A model generated the notes under the pieces. It ran no database searches. It saw only the letters and a list, made by a program, of their open reading frames with translations, and was not told the DNA's origin. From the NCBI GenBank assembly GCA_002428495.1, contig DIWR01000011.1, forward strand, positions 212,437 to 276,436: a DNA stretch of 64,000 nt, given 5' to 3'. The stretch comes from Synergistaceae bacterium UBA6101 (GTDB taxonomy: Bacteria; Synergistota; Synergistia; Synergistales; Synergistaceae). Below, piece by piece: positions 60,501 to 64,000 of the stretch; within the stretch, counting starts at the first letter, position 1, and the number at the start of each line of letters is the position of its first letter. Made by a program: the position numbers and the translations under genes.

Positions 60501-63500
60501 AAATTCGATGGTCGGAGTCGCTCCCTACATGGGAGCGTGGATTGAAATATTCTCCGAACGGATGCAGCGCGATAAGCGATACGCGTCGCTCCCTACATGG
60601 GAGCGTGGATTGAAATCTTCACCACAACGGCAATCCATGTCTCAACCTTCCGTCGCTCCCTACATGGGAGCGTGGATTGAAATGTTTATGCTTGCCGCAC
60701 CTGATATGTACGAGGCGTCGCTCCCTACATGGGAGCGTGGATTGAAATTCATGGAAAGAGTCAACGATGTCTCACCTCTGCTGTCGCTCCCTACATGGGA
60801 GCGTGGATTGAAATCAGTAGTTATACAGTGGGCTGACTGGAGCAAGTGCGTCGCTCCCTACATGGGAGCGTGGATTGAAATCCTGAACATGTTTCCCTGT
60901 CTGCAATCAAAGACGTGTCGCTCCCTACATGGGAGCGTGGATTGAAATGCTCCGGCACCAAGGAACTCCGGTGCCTGTGTGGTGTCGCTCCCTACATGGG
61001 AGCGTGGATTGAAATAAGACGCATGTCAAGTAAAGTGCCCTTATAGTGGGTCGCTCCCTACATGGGAGCGTGGATTGAAATATCATTGCCGGCATATCTG
61101 TATCCGGCGACAGCAGGTCGCTCCCTACATGGGAGCGTGGATTGAAATAGTAAAGATAACAGAGAGGAAGATCCTCTCGAAGTCGCTCCCTACATGGGAG
61201 CGTGGATTGAAATGATGAAGCTTAATGATTTTATTGAAATGGTGTGGGGTCGCTCCCTACATGGGAGCGTGGATTGAAATGTATATATCACCGGCCCATC
61301 CGGCCCATTTTTTAAGGTCGCTCCCTACATGGGAGCGTGGATTGAAATTTTGCGTGCTCGACGATCTGATGTACAGGCCAGACGTCGCTCCCTACATGGG
61401 AGCGTGGATTGAAATGCTTAAAGACGCAGACGTTGAGGCAGGAGACGTTAGTCGCTCCCTACATGGGAGCGTGGATTGAAATATGGTCTGGAATCTGAGT
61501 GCCCTTGCATGGGCGAGTCGCTCCCTACATGGGAGCGTGGATTGAAATATTCTCTCCCCTGTCCAGGCTCGCGAAATCGCCAAGTCGCTCCCTACATGGG
61601 AGCGTGGATTGAAATATAACAAACCCAAGGGAAGAATTATTTTTACTTGGTCGCTCCCTACATGGGAGCGTGGATTGAAATCTATTCGTGTCGCCAAAAT
61701 AATCACATATGTCCTGTCGCTCCCTACATGGGAGCGTGGATTGAAATATTATTTACACTCCTCCTTTGAAGGTTCAGGCTTGTCGCTCCCTACATGGGAG
61801 CGTGGATTGAAATTTTTAATGCCCCGCTGTATTGTTTGCGGCAACTGGTCGCTCCCTACATGGGAGCGTGGATTGAAATTGGTCAACGAGATCCCGAAAT
61901 GTTATCTTGCCTTGTCGCTCCCTACATGGGAGCGTGGATTGAAATATACCACATGTGATCCAGCTGCACGTCTACGCCACGTCGCTCCCTACATGGGAGC
62001 GTGGATTGAAATAAAGTAGGCTCAACAGGGATTCTATATGATTTTGTCGCTCCCTACATGGGAGCGTGGATTGAAATTCACGTGGTTCGAATCAGACAGA
62101 ACGCCACAACGCGTCGCTCCCTACATGGGAGCGTGGATTGAAATGCATCTTTAATCACCTCTTTAATTATAATGCGCTCGTCGCTCCCTACATGGGAGCG
62201 TGGATTGAAATTGCACGGAGATAACAGGAGGAGGGGATAAGTCTTAGTCGCTCCCTACATGGGAGCGTGGATTGAAATCACGGCACCGGCGTCGGATAAC
62301 AATCCTTCGAAAGTCGCTCCCTACATGGGAGCGTGGATTGAAATATCGCCTCCACGACGCACTGCGAAGACCTGAACGGTCGCTCCCTACATGGGAGCGT
62401 GGATTGAAATTTTCACTTCGCCCCGTGTGCAAGCGTCCCATTCCGTCGCTCCCTACATGGGAGCGTGGATTGAAATATAGATGGCGAATGGTGTCAGGCG
62501 GAGGGCGCAATGTCGCTCCCTACATGGGAGCGTGGATTGAAATGGTCTTGATCTCTAGTTTTCGCCTCTTAGTCTCCGTCGCTCCCTACATGGGAGCGTG
62601 GATTGAAATTCAGATATAACAGAGACGCAGCAGTTTAAGAGATGTCGCTCCCTACATGGGAGCGTGGATTGAAATTGTTAGGATCTCAAACGTAACCACT
62701 GCCAAAGTGGGTCGCTCCCTACATGGGAGCGTGGATTGAAATACACGGGCTTAAACAGCACAAGCAGGATCAGCAGGTCGCTCCCTACATGGGAGCGTGG
62801 ATTGAAATACGGAAGGGCGAATTCTCAAAATCACTGACGGCGGTCGCTCCCTACATGGGAGCGTGGATTGAAATAGGAATAATCAAGGCAATCCATGTCT
62901 CAACCTTCGTCGCTCCCTACATGGGAGCGTGGATTGAAATCGAGTTCTGCAAAGGTAGCCAAGGCAATTGCACTTGTCGCTCCCTACATGGGAGCGTGGA
63001 TTGAAATCTACAACATCCGGGCAAGGCGAAACATTACCATGAGTCGCTCCCTACATGGGAGCGTGGATTGAAATAAAGGTCGTCTTTAGGACGTTATGGC
63101 TGTAGCCTGTCGCTCCCTACATGGGAGCGTGGATTGAAATACAGGTTTCTACGACACACTGGAAGACGCAAAAAAGTCGCTCCCTACATGGGAGCGTGGA
63201 TTGAAATATCTACCACGTCGGCGACGAGGGAACTGTCTACCGTCGCTCCCTACATGGGAGCGTGGATTGAAATTATTTCCGCCTTCGTCCTCAGCGGCTG
63301 AACTGTCGTCGCTCCCTACATGGGAGCGTGGATTGAAATTCTCAGAGATAGACCCTTATCTGGCATCGGCTTAGTCGCTCCCTACATGGGAGCGTGGATT
63401 GAAATACGACTCATTTGCAGTTCATGCTTGTGATAGTGCGTCGCTCCCTACATGGGAGCGTGGATTGAAATTTGTAAGCAAGGTCAAGGAGCGGAGACTT

Positions 63501-63671
63501 GCCTAGTCGCTCCCTACATGGGAGCGTGGATTGAAATTTTTCGGAGGATTCCCCTGCCAAGACCTCAGTGTCGTCGCTCCCTACATGGGAGCGTGGATTG
63601 AAATAACGCCGCCGCAGCCGCACGGAGAGCGGGATATTCGTCGCTCCCTACATGGGAGCGTGGATTGAAAT
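57521..63671 (+). CRISPR. CRISPR array, 93 repeats of 32 bp and 92 spacers
   Basis: The repeat begins GTCGCTCCCTACATGGGAGC and ends GTGGATTGAAAT, the standard I-C end. It contains a 6-bp stem (GCTCCC/GGGAGC) around TACAT. I counted repeat starts one by one: 93, from 57521 to 63640, period 65-69 nt, spacers mostly 33-37 nt. All copies I read are identical except repeat 21 (58852-58884), which has one extra C. The distal repeat is also perfect. Spacer sequences look diverse, with one related pair (60617-60651 and 62875-62908). Repetitive peptides in all frames of this region are artefacts of the repeats. Confidence 0.98.
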
Positions 63672-63803
63672 ACAACGATGCTGGATAAAAGGACATCAGT
63701 AGAACAATTGGGGTCAGACCTACACAATTGACAAAATACCCTGTTTTCATAAACATTGAGTCTGTTTATTGTTTAGAAAAACTGGGATCAAAGAGGCGAA
63801 AAC

Positions 63804-64000
63804 ATGGCGAGGCTTTTGCGGATCGAATATTCCGGAGTTTCTTATCATGTTAACTCAAGGGGAAATGAGCGGCTGCACTTTTGTGGTTGTTTCTATTTTG
63901 GAAATAACCAGTATCCCTTTTGTGTGGGGGCAGATAAAAAACGAGGCAGTATACCATTTAGTAGCCGCAACTCTTTCCAAAATGGAAAAAGTTGTTGATT
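63804..64000 (+). pseudogene. RAYT-type (REP-associated tyrosine) transposase, N-terminal fragment
   Basis: From ATG 63804 the first 23 residues (MARLLRIEYSGVSYHVNSRG then NER) match the conserved opening of Y1/RAYT transposases. After NER the family sequence stops and the frame continues as unrelated residues. No other frame restores it. A different frame from ATG 63865 stays open to the window edge (FVVVSILEITSIPFVWGQ, VYHLVAATLSKMEKVVD), so the fragment may have been fused to another gene by a deletion. A GGGGTCAGACCTACA motif at 63710 upstream is common next to these elements. Confidence 0.65.

Noticed and set aside
57494..63756. Many apparent proteins built of short repeated peptides on both strands across the array
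   Set aside because: They are translations of the 32-bp CRISPR repeat in different frames; the spacers give the variable part. No RBS and no family similarity.

Overview
The window looks like a chromosomal segment of an anaerobic, diderm bacterium, most likely a member of Synergistota. I infer this from gene content: an OmpH/Skp-like periplasmic protein beside Firmicutes-like ctsR-mcsA-clpC, RNase J, DUF5693 and DUF4321 proteins, a split transketolase, an encapsulated ferritin, and a catabolic gene set typical of amino-acid or N-heterocycle fermenters. The genus cannot be fixed from the sequence alone.

Layout. (a) 1-7744: a catabolic cluster on the minus strand. In transcription order it holds a two-subunit class I hydro-lyase, an amidohydrolase, a methylaspartate ammonia-lyase, a ferredoxin-type reductase resembling 6-hydroxynicotinate reductase, and a TAXI-type TRAP binding protein cut by the window edge. 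A divergent IclR regulator and a palindromic operator candidate lie at its head. (b) 7.8-14.8 kb: a decayed, AT-rich accessory island. It carries an IS256 transposase stub, an integrase stub, a toxin-antitoxin-SecB-like chaperone module with its own promoter and palindrome, an HsdR stub, a DUF4062 gene and a complete IS66 element whose transposase has a one-base frameshift. (c) 14.85-15.2 kb: a tRNA cluster (Val, Asp, Phe, Gly in transcription order) with a strong promoter and a terminator.

(d) 15.3-28.0 kb: thirteen tightly packed minus-strand genes for envelope and division. In transcription order they are uppP, DUF4321, maf, DUF5693, csaB, split transketolase, ftsE, ftsX, an EnvC-like peptidase, ctpA, a divergent polysaccharide deacetylase and a PurA-like gene with changed catalytic residues. 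(e) 28-46.9 kb: housekeeping genes. These are a Na/Pi transporter, RNase J, tRNA-Gln and tRNA-Glu, a PPIase, the ctsR-mcsA-clpC operon with a visible CtsR box, plsY, an OmpH-like gene, a YgiQ-type radical SAM gene, metallo-hydrolases, membrane proteins, a response regulator without its phospho-acceptor, a TtcA-like gene and pyrDK.

(f) 47.0-48.2 kb: an encapsulated-ferritin and encapsulin operon. (g) 48.9-63.7 kb: a type I-C-like CRISPR-Cas locus with the unusual order cas5-cas8c-cas7-cas3-cas4-cas1-cas2, a leader of about 165 bp and an array I counted at 93 repeats and 92 spacers. A broken RAYT-type transposase gene follows at the right edge.

The observations most worth a second look are the possible ring-reduction catabolic cluster, the PurA-like paralogue, the toxin-antitoxin-chaperone module, the relocated cas3, and two spacers that share a 22-nt half while differing completely in their seed halves.
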